Of a stretch of 64,000 nt of DNA, positions 14,812-23,587 are shown one piece after another (position 1 is the stretch's first letter; each line of letters begins with the position of its first letter). The stretch covers positions 137,755-201,754 of the forward strand of contig DCLA01000039.1 of the NCBI GenBank assembly GCA_002320815.1, in the 5' to 3' direction. Both the position numbers and the translations under genes were made by a program. Under the pieces are notes generated by a model. It was not told the origin of the DNA and searched no databases. It saw only the letters and a list, made by a program, of their open reading frames with translations. Source of the stretch: Myxococcales bacterium UBA1660. GTDB taxonomy: Bacteria > Myxococcota_A > Polyangia > Polyangiales > Houyiibacteriaceae.

Positions 14812-15547
14812 GACGGCTCGGCGCGTCGATGACCCGAGGGTCGGTTAGCCGGGCGAGGGCGACCGTGCGAAAGACCTCGTGGACGTAGCGGTAGCGTCCA
14901 ATGGTCTCCCGCCGATGGCTGTCGGAGGACGCTCGAACGGGCACCCCGCGCGCGGCGAAGCGCGCCACGACTCGAGGCGACGGGCACCGCCACCGCTCGT
15001 CGACCTCGATCTCGGCCCCCGTCTCGGCTGCCGCGCACGCGAGCTCGTCCACGAGGTCCAGCGGGACGTCGTCCTCGCTGATGCCCACTTTGGGCAAGAC
15101 GCTGAACAGGTGCGCGAGCACGACCCGCTCGTAGCGCCTCATCGCGTTGCGAGTCCCGAGCGTCAGAAGCTCCAGGACATCGGCGCGGTCCAGACGTCCG
15201 AGCTGCAGCGACCGGCGCACGTCCTGGGGACGCAGGGTTCCCTCCCGCCAAGGAACCTGATGGTCGGCAGCGTAGATGCGCTCCACGCCGCGGAGGTCCG
15301 CGGGCACGTCCAGACGACCGCGCGCGTCGAGGATCTTGGCCTCGACGCCCACCTCGAGGGTCACGGGCGTGCGACGATCGACGGCCCGCACGTGACGAAC
15401 GAAGTCTGGCAACCACGTGGTGTCGCGACGGACGTGGTCGACGCACCCGAGCCGCTGCAGCCCGCGCTGCGCGGCCGTTGCGGTGTTCTCCTCCACGGTG
15501 TGGCGGCCATCGGAAAAGGTGGAGTGAACGTGCATGTCTTCGCGCAT
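14801..15547 (-). CDS. PHP-domain metal-dependent phosphoesterase-like protein
   Basis: The 248-aa protein opens with the PHP metal motif HVHSTFSDG near residue 6, then VDHVRRD, EVGVEAK, a long helical region and the late motif ASSDSHRRETIGRY. These are the metal-binding His/Asp/Glu positions of PHP enzymes (histidinol-phosphatase and tyrosine-phosphatase types). The substrate cannot be told. ATG 15547 is chosen; ATG 15535 is an alternative. It is the first gene of the unit that continues with the TPR barrel and BcsB-like genes and is divergent from glmS. PHP phosphatases also occur in capsule operons (Wzb/CpsB type), which fits the context. Confidence 0.75.
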   Translation of the reverse strand: MREDMHVHSTFSDGRHTVEENTATAAQRGLQRLGCVDHVRRDTTWLPDFVRHVRAVDRRTPVTLEVGVEAKILDARGRLDVPADLRGVERIYAADHQVPWREGTLRPQDVRRSLQLGRLDRADVLELLTLGTRNAMRRYERVVLAHLFSVLPKVGISEDDVPLDLVDELACAAAETGAEIEVDERWRCPSPRVVARFAARGVPVRASSDSHRRETIGRYRYVHEVFRTVALARLTDPRVIDAPSRHAA

Positions 15548-15560
15548 GCCGGATGTCCAA

Positions 15561-15576
15561 AGCACGGGGTGTACCA
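15561..15576 (-). promoter_or_regulatory. weak sigma-54-like site before the PHP gene
   Basis: The minus strand reads TGGTACACCCCGTGCT, with the required GG-N10-GC and a partial match elsewhere. The predicted start would lie only 3 nt before the ATG at 15547. In such GC-rich DNA, GG-N10-GC alone occurs by chance, so this is the weakest of the four sites I list. It would make the glmS/polysaccharide intergenic region a divergent sigma-54 pair. Confidence 0.28.
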
Positions 15577-15661
15577 GCCGCCGAGGTCGCGTGGTCCCCA
15601 GCGCTCCTCCGACACTCGTCCCGGATCGGACCGAGGGCCGTCCCGTTCTGGGCATCCAGCG

Positions 15662-15671
15662 GGAGGCCTCC
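15662..15671. promoter_or_regulatory. palindrome upstream of the glmS promoter
   Basis: GGAGGCCTCC is a perfect 10-bp palindrome, 22 bp upstream of the -24 element. It may be an operator, but a palindrome of this length can arise by chance. Confidence 0.25.
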
Positions 15672-15692
15672 TCGCCGCAGAGGTTTCGAGGC

Positions 15693-15708
15693 TGGCCCGC
15701 CAGTTGCA
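15693..15708 (+). promoter_or_regulatory. sigma-54 promoter of glmS
   Basis: TGGCCCGCCAGTTGCA differs from the consensus TGGCACG-N4-TTGCW at one position. The predicted start is about 15719, giving a 17-nt leader that contains AAGGAGGT at 15723-15730 directly before the ATG at 15736. Promoter, leader and ribosome site therefore fit together exactly. Confidence 0.72.
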
Positions 15709-15735
15709 GAGACCCCTTGGAGAAGGAGGTCTCCC

Positions 15736-17556
15736 ATGTGTGGCATCGTAGGCATGATCAATGGACACCCGGTGGCGGGTGATCTGGTGTCCGGCATTCA
15801 ACGGCTCGAGTATCGCGGGTACGACTCGGCTGGAGTCGCAACGGTCGAGGAAGGGCGCATCAGTCGGCGTCGGGCGGTGGGGCCGGTGTCGGCCCTCCGA
15901 GAGCTGATCGAGGTGGTCCCGCTGAGCGGCCATGCCGGCATCGCCCACACCCGCTGGGCGACTCACGGCTCGCCCAGTGAAGCGAATGCTCACCCCCACG
16001 TGGTCGGTGAGGTAGCGGTCGTCCACAACGGCATCATCGAGAATCACGACGAGCTCCGGGAGGAGCTCCTGCGACTCGGTCGCGAGTTCGCGAGCGAGAC
16101 GGACACCGAGGTGGTCGCACATCTCCTGGACATGGCCCTCGCCGAAGGCCTCGACCCCATGACCGCGCTGGACGTCGTGAGTCGACGTCTACGCGGTAGC
16201 TACGCCATCGGAATGATCACGTCTCGGGACGAAGATGCGCTCTATGCGACCTGCCACAACGGTCCACTGGTGGTCGCCGAGCATCCCGGCGCAGCATTCC
16301 TGGCATCCGACGGGGCAGCCATCGCCCCCTACGTGTCGGAGATCTGCGTCCTCGAGTGCGGAGACCGGGTCGAGCTTCGACGGGGCTCCCTCCGCATCGT
16401 TGACTCCTCGAATCAGACCGTCGACCGCCCCCGTCGTCAGGTCGAAAGCCGCGAGGACGAGCACAGCACCGAAGGCTACGGCAGCTTCATGCTGAAGGAA
16501 ATTCACCAGCAGCCCGCCGTCCTCGAGCGGCAGTTGGCGGCTTTCGCAGACCCGCTGACGCACGAGCTGCGGCTACCTCAGGTGGCCACCATCGCGAAGC
16601 AAGACCAGCTGGTCCTCAGCGCATGCGGTACCTCTTTCTACGCATGCCAGCTCGCGAAGTACTGGTTCGAGAGCCTCGCGGGACTCCCCTGCCGAGTGGA
16701 ACTCGCCAGCGAGCTCCGATACCGCAGCCCGGTACTCGGGGCCGGGCATGGGGCCATCTTCGTGTCTCAGTCCGGGGAGACCGCCGACACCCTCGCCGCC
16801 CTGCGTATGGTCCGGGAACGTGGAGTGCCGAGTCTCGTGGTGGTGAACGTGGAGACCAGCGCCATGGCGCGCGAAGCGACCGACGTGATCGGGACGCTCG
16901 CGGGCCCGGAGCATGGCGTCGCCTCCACGAAGGCATTCACGGCCCAGCTGTTCACCTTGCTCGCGGCCGCCATCGCCGTTGGCGAAGCGCGAGGACACTC
17001 CACTCGTCAGCAGACCGCCGACCTCGTCCGCACCACGCTCGGCTCGATACCCCAGGCGGTCGAGCTCGTGCTCGCATCGTCCGCTCGTATCCACGCCTAT
17101 GCCGCAACGCTCGCCGATGCCCCTCGAGCGATCTACGTCGGTCGGGGTCCCAGCTTCCCCCTCGCGATGGAGGGAGCTCTCAAGCTCAAGGAGATCGCAT
17201 ATGTCCACGCGGAGGGGTTCGCCGCAGGCGAGCTGAAGCATGGGCCGCTGGCTCTCGTCGAAGAGGGTACTCCGCTGATCGCCGTGTGCCCCCACGACTC
17301 TCTCTTCGACAAGACCCTGTCCAATGTCCAGGAGGCTGCCGCCCGAGGCGCCCAACCCTTCGTACTCACCGATGCGGACGGGCTCGGGAGAGCGTTGAAG
17401 CTCGGTGATGCCCTCGCGCTTCCCACCCTCCCGCGCCTCGCGCAGCCGTTCGTCCACGCGGTCGCCTTGCAGCTCATCGCTCATCACGCTGCCGCGGCAG
17501 GTGGAAAGAACGTCGATCGCCCGCGGAATCTGGCGAAGAGCGTCACGGTCGAGTGA
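15736..17556 (+). CDS. glmS: glutamine-fructose-6-phosphate aminotransferase (isomerizing)
   Basis: The 606-aa protein matches the usual GlmS length. Cys2 is the N-terminal nucleophile (MCGIVGMINGHPV), followed by the glutaminase signatures RLEYRGYDSAG and HTRWATHG, then two SIS domains (ACGTSFYA, VSQSGETADTLAALR; GRGPSFPLAMEGALKLKE, GELKHGPLAL). It makes glucosamine-6-phosphate, the entry to UDP-GlcNAc for peptidoglycan, LPS and amino-sugar polymers. An upstream in-frame extension to 15478 is rejected because AAGGAGGT precedes the ATG at 15736. Placement next to exopolysaccharide genes and behind a sigma-54 promoter suggests induction for polymer synthesis. It may be a second, dedicated copy; the rest of the genome would show that. 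Confidence 0.97.
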   Translation: MCGIVGMINGHPVAGDLVSGIQRLEYRGYDSAGVATVEEGRISRRRAVGPVSALRELIEVVPLSGHAGIAHTRWATHGSPSEANAHPHVVGEVAVVHNGIIENHDELREELLRLGREFASETDTEVVAHLLDMALAEGLDPMTALDVVSRRLRGSYAIGMITSRDEDALYATCHNGPLVVAEHPGAAFLASDGAAIAPYVSEICVLECGDRVELRRGSLRIVDSSNQTVDRPRRQVESREDEHSTEGYGSFMLKEIHQQPAVLERQLAAFADPLTHELRLPQVATIAKQDQLVLSACGTSFYACQLAKYWFESLAGLPCRVELASELRYRSPVLGAGHGAIFVSQSGETADTLAALRMVRERGVPSLVVVNVETSAMAREATDVIGTLAGPEHGVASTKAFTAQLFTLLAAAIAVGEARGHSTRQQTADLVRTTLGSIPQAVELVLASSARIHAYAATLADAPRAIYVGRGPSFPLAMEGALKLKEIAYVHAEGFAAGELKHGPLALVEEGTPLIAVCPHDSLFDKTLSNVQEAAARGAQPFVLTDADGLGRALKLGDALALPTLPRLAQPFVHAVALQLIAHHAAAAGGKNVDRPRNLAKSVTVE

Positions 17557-17604
17557 CTCTTGCGCTCTTCTCTCACAGCAGTACAGCCTGTACGGGAACG
17601 AGTC

Positions 17605-19863
17605 ATGACCCCTGCAGACGACGGCGTCGACACCGACTTTCTCGTAGCCATGAGTCACGAGATGCGGACCCCGCTCAACGCCATCATTGGCATGACGGAG
17701 TTGGTGCTCGACAGCTCTCTGTCGTACGAGCAACGGGCCATGCTCAAGCGAGTGGTGCGTGCCAGCGAGCACCTCCTCGGGCTCGTGGAAGACCTGCTCG
17801 AGGTCTCCCGCATCGACTCCGGCCGGCTAGCGCTCCGCTACGAACCCTTCGACCCAGCCACGATGGTCGAAGACGTGGCCGACAGTCTCTTCTCGCAGGC
17901 AGCGGACAAGAACATCGCGCTGGTGGTGGACGTGGGAGCGATCCGCCACCACTTCGTGGGCGACTCTCACCGGTTTGCCCAGATCGTGATGAACCTCGCT
18001 CGCAATGCAGTTCAGTACACGTCGAGCGGCCACGTCGTGCTCCGGCTCCTGGACGAACGAGGCCTCCTCGTGCTGGAGGTCGAGGACACCGGCCCCGGTA
18101 TGCCCGACATGGTCCGCGAGCGTGCGTTCGAGCGCTTCTTCCGAGGCGACGACACGCTCCCCGGGAGCGGCTTGGGTCTACCGATCGCTCGTGCGCTGAC
18201 CGAGAGCATGGATGGCACAGTCGAGCTCGACTCTCGGCCCGGGGGCGGCACCACGGCTCGAGTGGCGTTGCCGCTCGAGCGCGGAGAGAGCCTTCCGCGA
18301 ATCGAGCACGGCAAACCGTTACGGGTCGGCATCTGCGAGACGCTGCCAGCCCAGGCGACCGCGCTGGCGCGGCTTCTCGCCTCCGTGGGTGCCCGGGTCG
18401 AGCACTTCGAGTCCCCGTGTGCCGACATCCCTTGCGACCTCCTCATCGTCTGCGAGGATGCGATCCGGGACGCCGACATCGAGTGCGCGCTCCATGACCG
18501 CGCCTTCGTCCTGGTGGGTCGGTCACCCTCGGGTCTCGGTCGATTGGGCTCTCTGCTCGGAGCCAAAGCGACCCTGAGCGCTCCCGTTCGAAGGAGCGAC
18601 CTCTTCACGGCGCTCGCGGCTTGTAACCCGACCGTCACCACTCGCGAGCAGGGCACGTTGATCCCGACGCGGAACGCCCGCCGTGTCCTCGTCGCGGAAG
18701 ACGACCCCGACAACCGAGGAGTGATCCTCCGCGCGCTCCAGCAGGATGGCTACATCGTCGACGTCGCCCCCGACGGGCCTCGGGCCCTCGAACGAGTCAA
18801 GGCACGCGAGTACGACTTGATCGTGACCGACGTGGAGATGCCAGGGCTCTCCGGGATCGAGCTGACACGCGCCCTTCGAGCGATCGAAAAGCGGGAGAAG
18901 CGCGACCGGGCTCCCGTCCTCGTCCTGACCGCGCATGCGCTCCCTTTCGTTCGGCAAGAGGCTCTCGAGGCGGGAGCCGACCACTTCATGTCCAAGCCGT
19001 TCCGTTCGACCGCGCTGAAGGAGAAGCTCGCCAAGCTTCTCGATCACCGTCTGGTCGTGATGGTGGTCGACGATGATCGAGCGAGCCGCGAGATCACGGC
19101 ACGCCTCATGGAGCACGAGGGAATGCGGGTGGTCCGCGTGGAGTCCGGCGAACGAGCGGAGGAGATCTTTGCGAGTCGCCGAGTCGACCTCGTATTGAGT
19201 GATCTCGAGATGCCGGGACTCGGTGGGCTGGCCCTCGCTCGCTCCCTGAGGTCCAAGGATGCGGGTGTCTCCCTGGTCGCAGTCACCGGGCACGATGCGT
19301 CCGAGGTTCGGGACCGGTGTCTCGCGCACGGCTTCGACGACGTGATCACCAAGCCCTTCGGTCGGGACCTCATCCCCCAACTGGTCGACAGCGTCCGGGA
19401 TGACCGGTCCGTTCCCCCGCTGCCTGCACGAGCCCGCGCGGAGTCGGGATCCCTGAAAGCAATTCCGCGATCACTGGCCCCTTCCGAGGCCCTGGATCTC
19501 GAGTCGATCAACCGGATCATCGTTCCCGCACTCGTCGACGTCGAGGACTTGCTCCCGGAGTTCCTCGGGCGGCGGTTCCAGGAGCTCGACGAGCTTCGGG
19601 CCGCGCTCACCCGGGGCGATCGCACATCGATCCGGTCCATCGCTCACCGGGTGCGCGGGTCGGGCGGGGCGTACGGATTCATGCAGCTCACGGAGCTCGC
19701 AACTGCGTTGGGTGACGCCGCCCGGCAGGAGCCGTTCGACGGCCGGTCGATGGAATCTCTCATCGCGCGCCTCGATCGATACCTTTCGATCCTGCAGATC
19801 GAGGGCTCCGACGGGTCGGTGACGAGCGCCCGAGAGCTCGCCAGTTCCGCTACGGAACGGTGA
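17605..19863 (+). CDS. hybrid histidine kinase with two receivers and Hpt domain
   Basis: The 752-aa cytoplasmic protein has no sensory domain: HisKA begins at once, with His18 (AMSHEMRTPLNAIIG). HATPase follows (about 115-225; NLARNAVQYT, GSGLGLPIA), then a receiver-like segment that appears to lack the acceptor Asp (about 230-345), a receiver with Asp409, a receiver with Asp533 and a C-terminal Hpt domain with His681 (IAHRVRGSGGAYGF). A complete internal His-Asp-His phosphorelay is therefore encoded. ATG 17605 is preferred to TTG 17560. It starts 48 bp after glmS on the same strand and may share its promoter. With no input domain it probably depends on a partner sensor; its Hpt could serve the neighbouring regulators that lack one. 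Confidence 0.9.
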   Translation: MTPADDGVDTDFLVAMSHEMRTPLNAIIGMTELVLDSSLSYEQRAMLKRVVRASEHLLGLVEDLLEVSRIDSGRLALRYEPFDPATMVEDVADSLFSQAADKNIALVVDVGAIRHHFVGDSHRFAQIVMNLARNAVQYTSSGHVVLRLLDERGLLVLEVEDTGPGMPDMVRERAFERFFRGDDTLPGSGLGLPIARALTESMDGTVELDSRPGGGTTARVALPLERGESLPRIEHGKPLRVGICETLPAQATALARLLASVGARVEHFESPCADIPCDLLIVCEDAIRDADIECALHDRAFVLVGRSPSGLGRLGSLLGAKATLSAPVRRSDLFTALAACNPTVTTREQGTLIPTRNARRVLVAEDDPDNRGVILRALQQDGYIVDVAPDGPRALERVKAREYDLIVTDVEMPGLSGIELTRALRAIEKREKRDRAPVLVLTAHALPFVRQEALEAGADHFMSKPFRSTALKEKLAKLLDHRLVVMVVDDDRASREITARLMEHEGMRVVRVESGERAEEIFASRRVDLVLSDLEMPGLGGLALARSLRSKDAGVSLVAVTGHDASEVRDRCLAHGFDDVITKPFGRDLIPQLVDSVRDDRSVPPLPARARAESGSLKAIPRSLAPSEALDLESINRIIVPALVDVEDLLPEFLGRRFQELDELRAALTRGDRTSIRSIAHRVRGSGGAYGFMQLTELATALGDAARQEPFDGRSMESLIARLDRYLSILQIEGSDGSVTSARELASSATER

Positions 19864-19884
19864 GCGTCCCGATTCGGGCTCACG

Positions 19885-19901
19885 GACGTGGACTCCACGT
19901 C
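19885..19901. promoter_or_regulatory. 17-bp perfect palindrome upstream of a sigma-54 promoter
   Basis: GACGTGGACTCCACGTC is an uninterrupted inverted repeat, 20 bp upstream of the -24/-12 element of the surface-protein gene. Its position fits a transcription-factor operator, but could also be the hairpin of a terminator for the preceding kinase gene (no T-tract follows). Confidence 0.5.
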
Positions 19902-19919
19902 GTGCTCCGGGCGCTCGGT

Positions 19920-19935
19920 AGGCACGTGCTTTGCT
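19920..19935 (+). promoter_or_regulatory. sigma-54 promoter of the large surface protein
   Basis: AGGCACGTGCTTTGCT matches TGGCACG-N4-TTGCW at every position except the first T, making it the best -24/-12 match I see. The predicted transcription start (about 19946) falls one base before the ATG at 19947, so the mRNA would be leaderless, which is odd and lowers my confidence in either the site or the start codon. Confidence 0.6.
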
Positions 19936-19946
19936 GAACCAGGGGC

Positions 19947-22900
19947 ATGGACCCCGCCATTCTCCGCTGCTGCCTGGTCGCGCTCACCCTCGCGCAGGCT
20001 CCGGTAGCGTTCGCCGCCGGTGACGCCGCGACCGAGTTTCACCTGTTCGTCCCGCCGAACAACGACGCCACCGGTCGCGACGTACTCCTCATGGTGACGG
20101 CGGTGAGTGAGGACACCTCGGTAGAGATTCGGGACGACGCTGCCGACGGAGACGACGATGACTCGGTGACCACCTCGCTGTCTCGAGGTCAGACGTATGT
20201 CGTCCGGCTGGCCGATGGCGGTGTGAACGACGATGCTGGGGGCAAGTGGGACGGAGACCTCTTCCACATCTTCTCCTCGGCACCGGTCGTCGTGCAGATT
20301 GCCACGCGTTCGAACTGGCAACACGATTGGGCGGCCAGCGAGGACCACGACGGACGCGGGACCAGCTTCTTCCTCTACGCGCCGGGCACCAGCGGCGCCG
20401 ACAACGATATCGACGTGTTCGCCTACGAAGACGACACCCAGGTCTCGATCGTCGATATCAGCGCGAGCACGCACGATGGGACGAGCGGCGCGACGGCCAT
20501 CGACCTCGAAGAAGCCACTCTGGTGCTCGAGGCGACGCTCCAGCTCGGCGAAGACCTCAATGTCCGTCGCGGGCTGGGCATCGACATCCTCGATCCGGGG
20601 CGAACCTACTGGGTGCGGGCGACGAAGCCGGTCACGGTCCAGTACGGGCACCTCGACCAGGTCACCGGTGGCAACCAGGCCCGGGACGGGGGCGGCTTCG
20701 TGCCCTCGGTCAACGGCTCTGCCACCGGCCCGCTCTTCTTCTTCACGATTCCGACCAACCCGGGTCTCCAGCACGAGAAGGAACTCCGGGTCGTCTGCTA
20801 TCAGGACGGGACTACGGTCACACTCCGGGGAGCCAACCGCCATGACGCCGACTGGACCCTCGTCGACCAGTCGATCGTGAACGCTGGCGGCCATCTGGAC
20901 TTCGTCGGGGCGACCGATCCGGCGTTCGCTGCTCTCGACCTCTACCGGCTGGAAGTCACGCCGGCGCACCATCGCTGCACGGTATTCGAAGCGAACTGGC
21001 TGGAGACCGGAGCGATGGGGACATCGGACATCGCCTCCGCCATGTCGAGCGCCAACGGGCGGCCCGTGGGTCGATGGTTCGTCCCCTATATCGGGCCCCC
21101 TGGGTACCAGCATAACGCGAGCGGCGTCGGCGGTACGTACTCCCACCTCTACGTCGCGACTCGCCACCCGGGGACCGAGATCACGGTGACCGATCTCGAT
21201 GGCGCGGGCGCGGTCGTGAACGACGTCCATGCGGTGCCCGAGGACGGCTATGTCGACGTCCGGATCGACTCGACGACCTACGGGGAGCTCACCGCTCATG
21301 GCCGGCGACCGTACCTGGAGGTCCGCAGCAACAACCCGGTGTCCATTCTCTCGGGGAACTTCAACGACAACTTCATGGCCTTCGTACATTCGACGGTGGA
21401 GCCAGAACCCGTGCTGGAAGCCTCGATCGGCTCGGCCGACCTCGAGTGCGGCCAGAGCACGACCCTGTCTTACGATTGCACCACCAACCTGTCCGCGGGC
21501 TTGGCCGACTTCTTCGTCGAGGTAGAAGTCCCCTCTACGGTGACGATTCTGTCCGCCACCCCGACCGGAGGCTCAGGAACTCCCCATCGCTGGGACCAGG
21601 GCAACATCGGCGCCGGCTCGGGACAGAGCGGCACGGTAGAACTCCGCGTGGACTGCGGCCCCGGTTGTCCGGACGACCTCGCGGCGGCGGTCACCGTGCG
21701 GTGCGGTGGCACCCACGATGGGGTCGATCTCTTCGATACGGTGACCCTGCCGCTCTCCCTTCGAGGCGCCGGAGTCGCCGCCCTCGACTCGTTCACCGCC
21801 GTCGACGATGAGACCGGTGGGGGTCCCGTCGCGCTCTCCTGGGAGCTCGTTGGAGGCTCCGGACCGACGACGGTGACGCTGTCGCGGGCCAGCGGGCCGG
21901 ACACCACCGGAACGGTTCTCGACACTTCGGTGCGCTCGCCGGGGGTCACTCCGGATGCCGATGGCTTCAACGACGCGACCGTGGTCGGAGGCCAGACGTA
22001 CTACTACCGGCTCACGACGACGGAGAGCGGATGCAGCGAGACCCACGGCCCGCTAGCGGTCTTCGTCGGGTCCGGGGCCTCCTCGGGCCTCACCGGCGGC
22101 CTCGAGTCCGATGGTCGCTTGGCCAGTCATCTGGCTCGTCGCGCGGTCGCTCGCCACCCCACTGATTGGCTGACTCCCGAGGCGTACGAGTCCCTGCGGG
22201 TGCAGGACGGTGTCCAGCGGCGCGCCATCAGTATGTTCACCGATCTCGGAGAGATCCTGCCCGAGCGCGGACCTTTCGACGCCGCTCCTTTGCTGGTGAC
22301 CCCGGCCGACCTTCCGGCGGTCACGAACGCGAGGAACGTCTTCGGCGTGGACTATGTAGACGCGCAAGGGAACCGCGTGGGGTCGCTTCTGCTCCTGGAG
22401 ACGTACGGCGCTCCCTACGACCACTCCAAAGCGCTCTGTGACCGTGCTGGAGGAGCGACCCTGACGGCGATCGACGCACTCCCCTCCGCGTCCGGGACCG
22501 TCCTACGACCTTCCCTCGACCATGGCCAGGCGACGGACCACGCCGTCGAGCTACGGTTCGTGGAAGACCCCGCGGGACACGTCGTCGCGCACGACGTGTG
22601 GCTCGCGGAAGACATGCCGACCCTCACGCCTGACCAACGGGTGATCACCGTGCAGGCGTGGTCGGCCCGTCCGGGGGTCGAGCTCTCCCTGGCCGAGGCC
22701 GTGGCCGAGCGACTCGGCGCGACGTGGGCTGCGCCGGGTGCCGCACCGCCCGCGTACTTCAACTACGTGTCGACCTTGGGCGGTCGCCTGGACTTCGCAC
22801 TCACGGGGGATCTCACGGGGCTGACGCTCCACGCCCAAGGACGCCACACCGATGGCACCCTTTTTGACCGACAGGCGAACCCTGACCTCGACCTCGGGCC

Positions 22901-23585
22901 GCTGCCCGAGTTCCTCGACATCACCCTTCTGCTCCGAGACCCCGACGGTCGCACCGTCGACCGTGTGTGGACGGCGGATGGTGCATGGACTGGCTACGAT
23001 GACAGCCTGTGGGGGGGGGACTCGGTAGTCCTGGACTTCGATGATCGGTGCGACCGAGCACGCCCCCGGCAAGGGGACCTGCGACTCGCGGGCTGCGCGT
23101 CGATCCGCGTCGACGTGGCGGAGCGCGCGGGGGTCGCGCGACACCTCGGTGGCGGAGCGGCGCCCCTCGACCTCACCCAGATGACCCAGATGCGCTTCGA
23201 CCTCCTCTCCGACGCGCCGGTGGAGGTGTGCATGCACGGCGCCCAGGGTCGTCAACGCTGCGCACCGGCCACCGGCACCGCGGTCGAGGCTTCTGCGTTC
23301 CGCGGACGAGCTGGCTCTTGCGGAGGTCTCTCGGACGTCGAGCTCATCACTTTCACCACCACTCGGCCTGGCGACGCGCAGATCGTCGTTCGTGACCTCG
23401 CATTCGACTTGGGGTCCCCGGTCTCGGACTGTGCCGCGCTCGTTCCCGCTACCGCGTCGCTCGTCACCGGCCTGGCACGCCCCGCTCCCGCCGGCTGTTC
23501 GGTAGGTGGGCGGCCGTCTCCGGCTCCACTCCTTCTCGTATCGTTGGTCCTGTCGTTCGTCGCGCGTCGCCGAAAGGAAGTCTGA
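19947..23585 (+). CDS. large secreted surface protein with MYXO-CTERM-like tail
   Basis: The 1,212-aa protein has a signal peptide (cleavage likely after FAA near 23). The first ~490 residues are repeated beta-rich units resembling IgGFc-binding/adhesin N-terminal domains (EFHLFVPPNND, FVPYIGPPGYQHNASG). A segment with paired cysteines follows (about 490-600), then a fibronectin-III-like domain (about 610-700) and a C-terminal region of unknown fold. The end has Cys in PAGCSVGG, a hydrophobic helix (APLLLVSLVLSFVA) and RRRK, the layout of MYXO-CTERM anchors. It is probably exposed on the outer surface. It lies 83 bp after the kinase gene, behind a strong sigma-54 promoter match, and 2 bp before the REC-PIG-L gene. 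The exact ligand or role is unknown. Confidence 0.8.
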   Translation: MDPAILRCCLVALTLAQAPVAFAAGDAATEFHLFVPPNNDATGRDVLLMVTAVSEDTSVEIRDDAADGDDDDSVTTSLSRGQTYVVRLADGGVNDDAGGKWDGDLFHIFSSAPVVVQIATRSNWQHDWAASEDHDGRGTSFFLYAPGTSGADNDIDVFAYEDDTQVSIVDISASTHDGTSGATAIDLEEATLVLEATLQLGEDLNVRRGLGIDILDPGRTYWVRATKPVTVQYGHLDQVTGGNQARDGGGFVPSVNGSATGPLFFFTIPTNPGLQHEKELRVVCYQDGTTVTLRGANRHDADWTLVDQSIVNAGGHLDFVGATDPAFAALDLYRLEVTPAHHRCTVFEANWLETGAMGTSDIASAMSSANGRPVGRWFVPYIGPPGYQHNASGVGGTYSHLYVATRHPGTEITVTDLDGAGAVVNDVHAVPEDGYVDVRIDSTTYGELTAHGRRPYLEVRSNNPVSILSGNFNDNFMAFVHSTVEPEPVLEASIGSADLECGQSTTLSYDCTTNLSAGLADFFVEVEVPSTVTILSATPTGGSGTPHRWDQGNIGAGSGQSGTVELRVDCGPGCPDDLAAAVTVRCGGTHDGVDLFDTVTLPLSLRGAGVAALDSFTAVDDETGGGPVALSWELVGGSGPTTVTLSRASGPDTTGTVLDTSVRSPGVTPDADGFNDATVVGGQTYYYRLTTTESGCSETHGPLAVFVGSGASSGLTGGLESDGRLASHLARRAVARHPTDWLTPEAYESLRVQDGVQRRAISMFTDLGEILPERGPFDAAPLLVTPADLPAVTNARNVFGVDYVDAQGNRVGSLLLLETYGAPYDHSKALCDRAGGATLTAIDALPSASGTVLRPSLDHGQATDHAVELRFVEDPAGHVVAHDVWLAEDMPTLTPDQRVITVQAWSARPGVELSLAEAVAERLGATWAAPGAAPPAYFNYVSTLGGRLDFALTGDLTGLTLHAQGRHTDGTLFDRQANPDLDLGPLPEFLDITLLLRDPDGRTVDRVWTADGAWTGYDDSLWGGDSVVLDFDDRCDRARPRQGDLRLAGCASIRVDVAERAGVARHLGGGAAPLDLTQMTQMRFDLLSDAPVEVCMHGAQGRQRCAPATGTAVEASAFRGRAGSCGGLSDVELITFTTTRPGDAQIVVRDLAFDLGSPVSDCAALVPATASLVTGLARPAPAGCSVGGRPSPAPLLLVSLVLSFVARRRKEV

Positions 23586-23587
23586 GC

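Noticed and set aside
19644..21389. Long minus-strand frame opposite the kinase/surface-protein genes
   Set aside because: Arg/Val/Asp-rich shadow of the real coding strand, caused by high GC; no domain.
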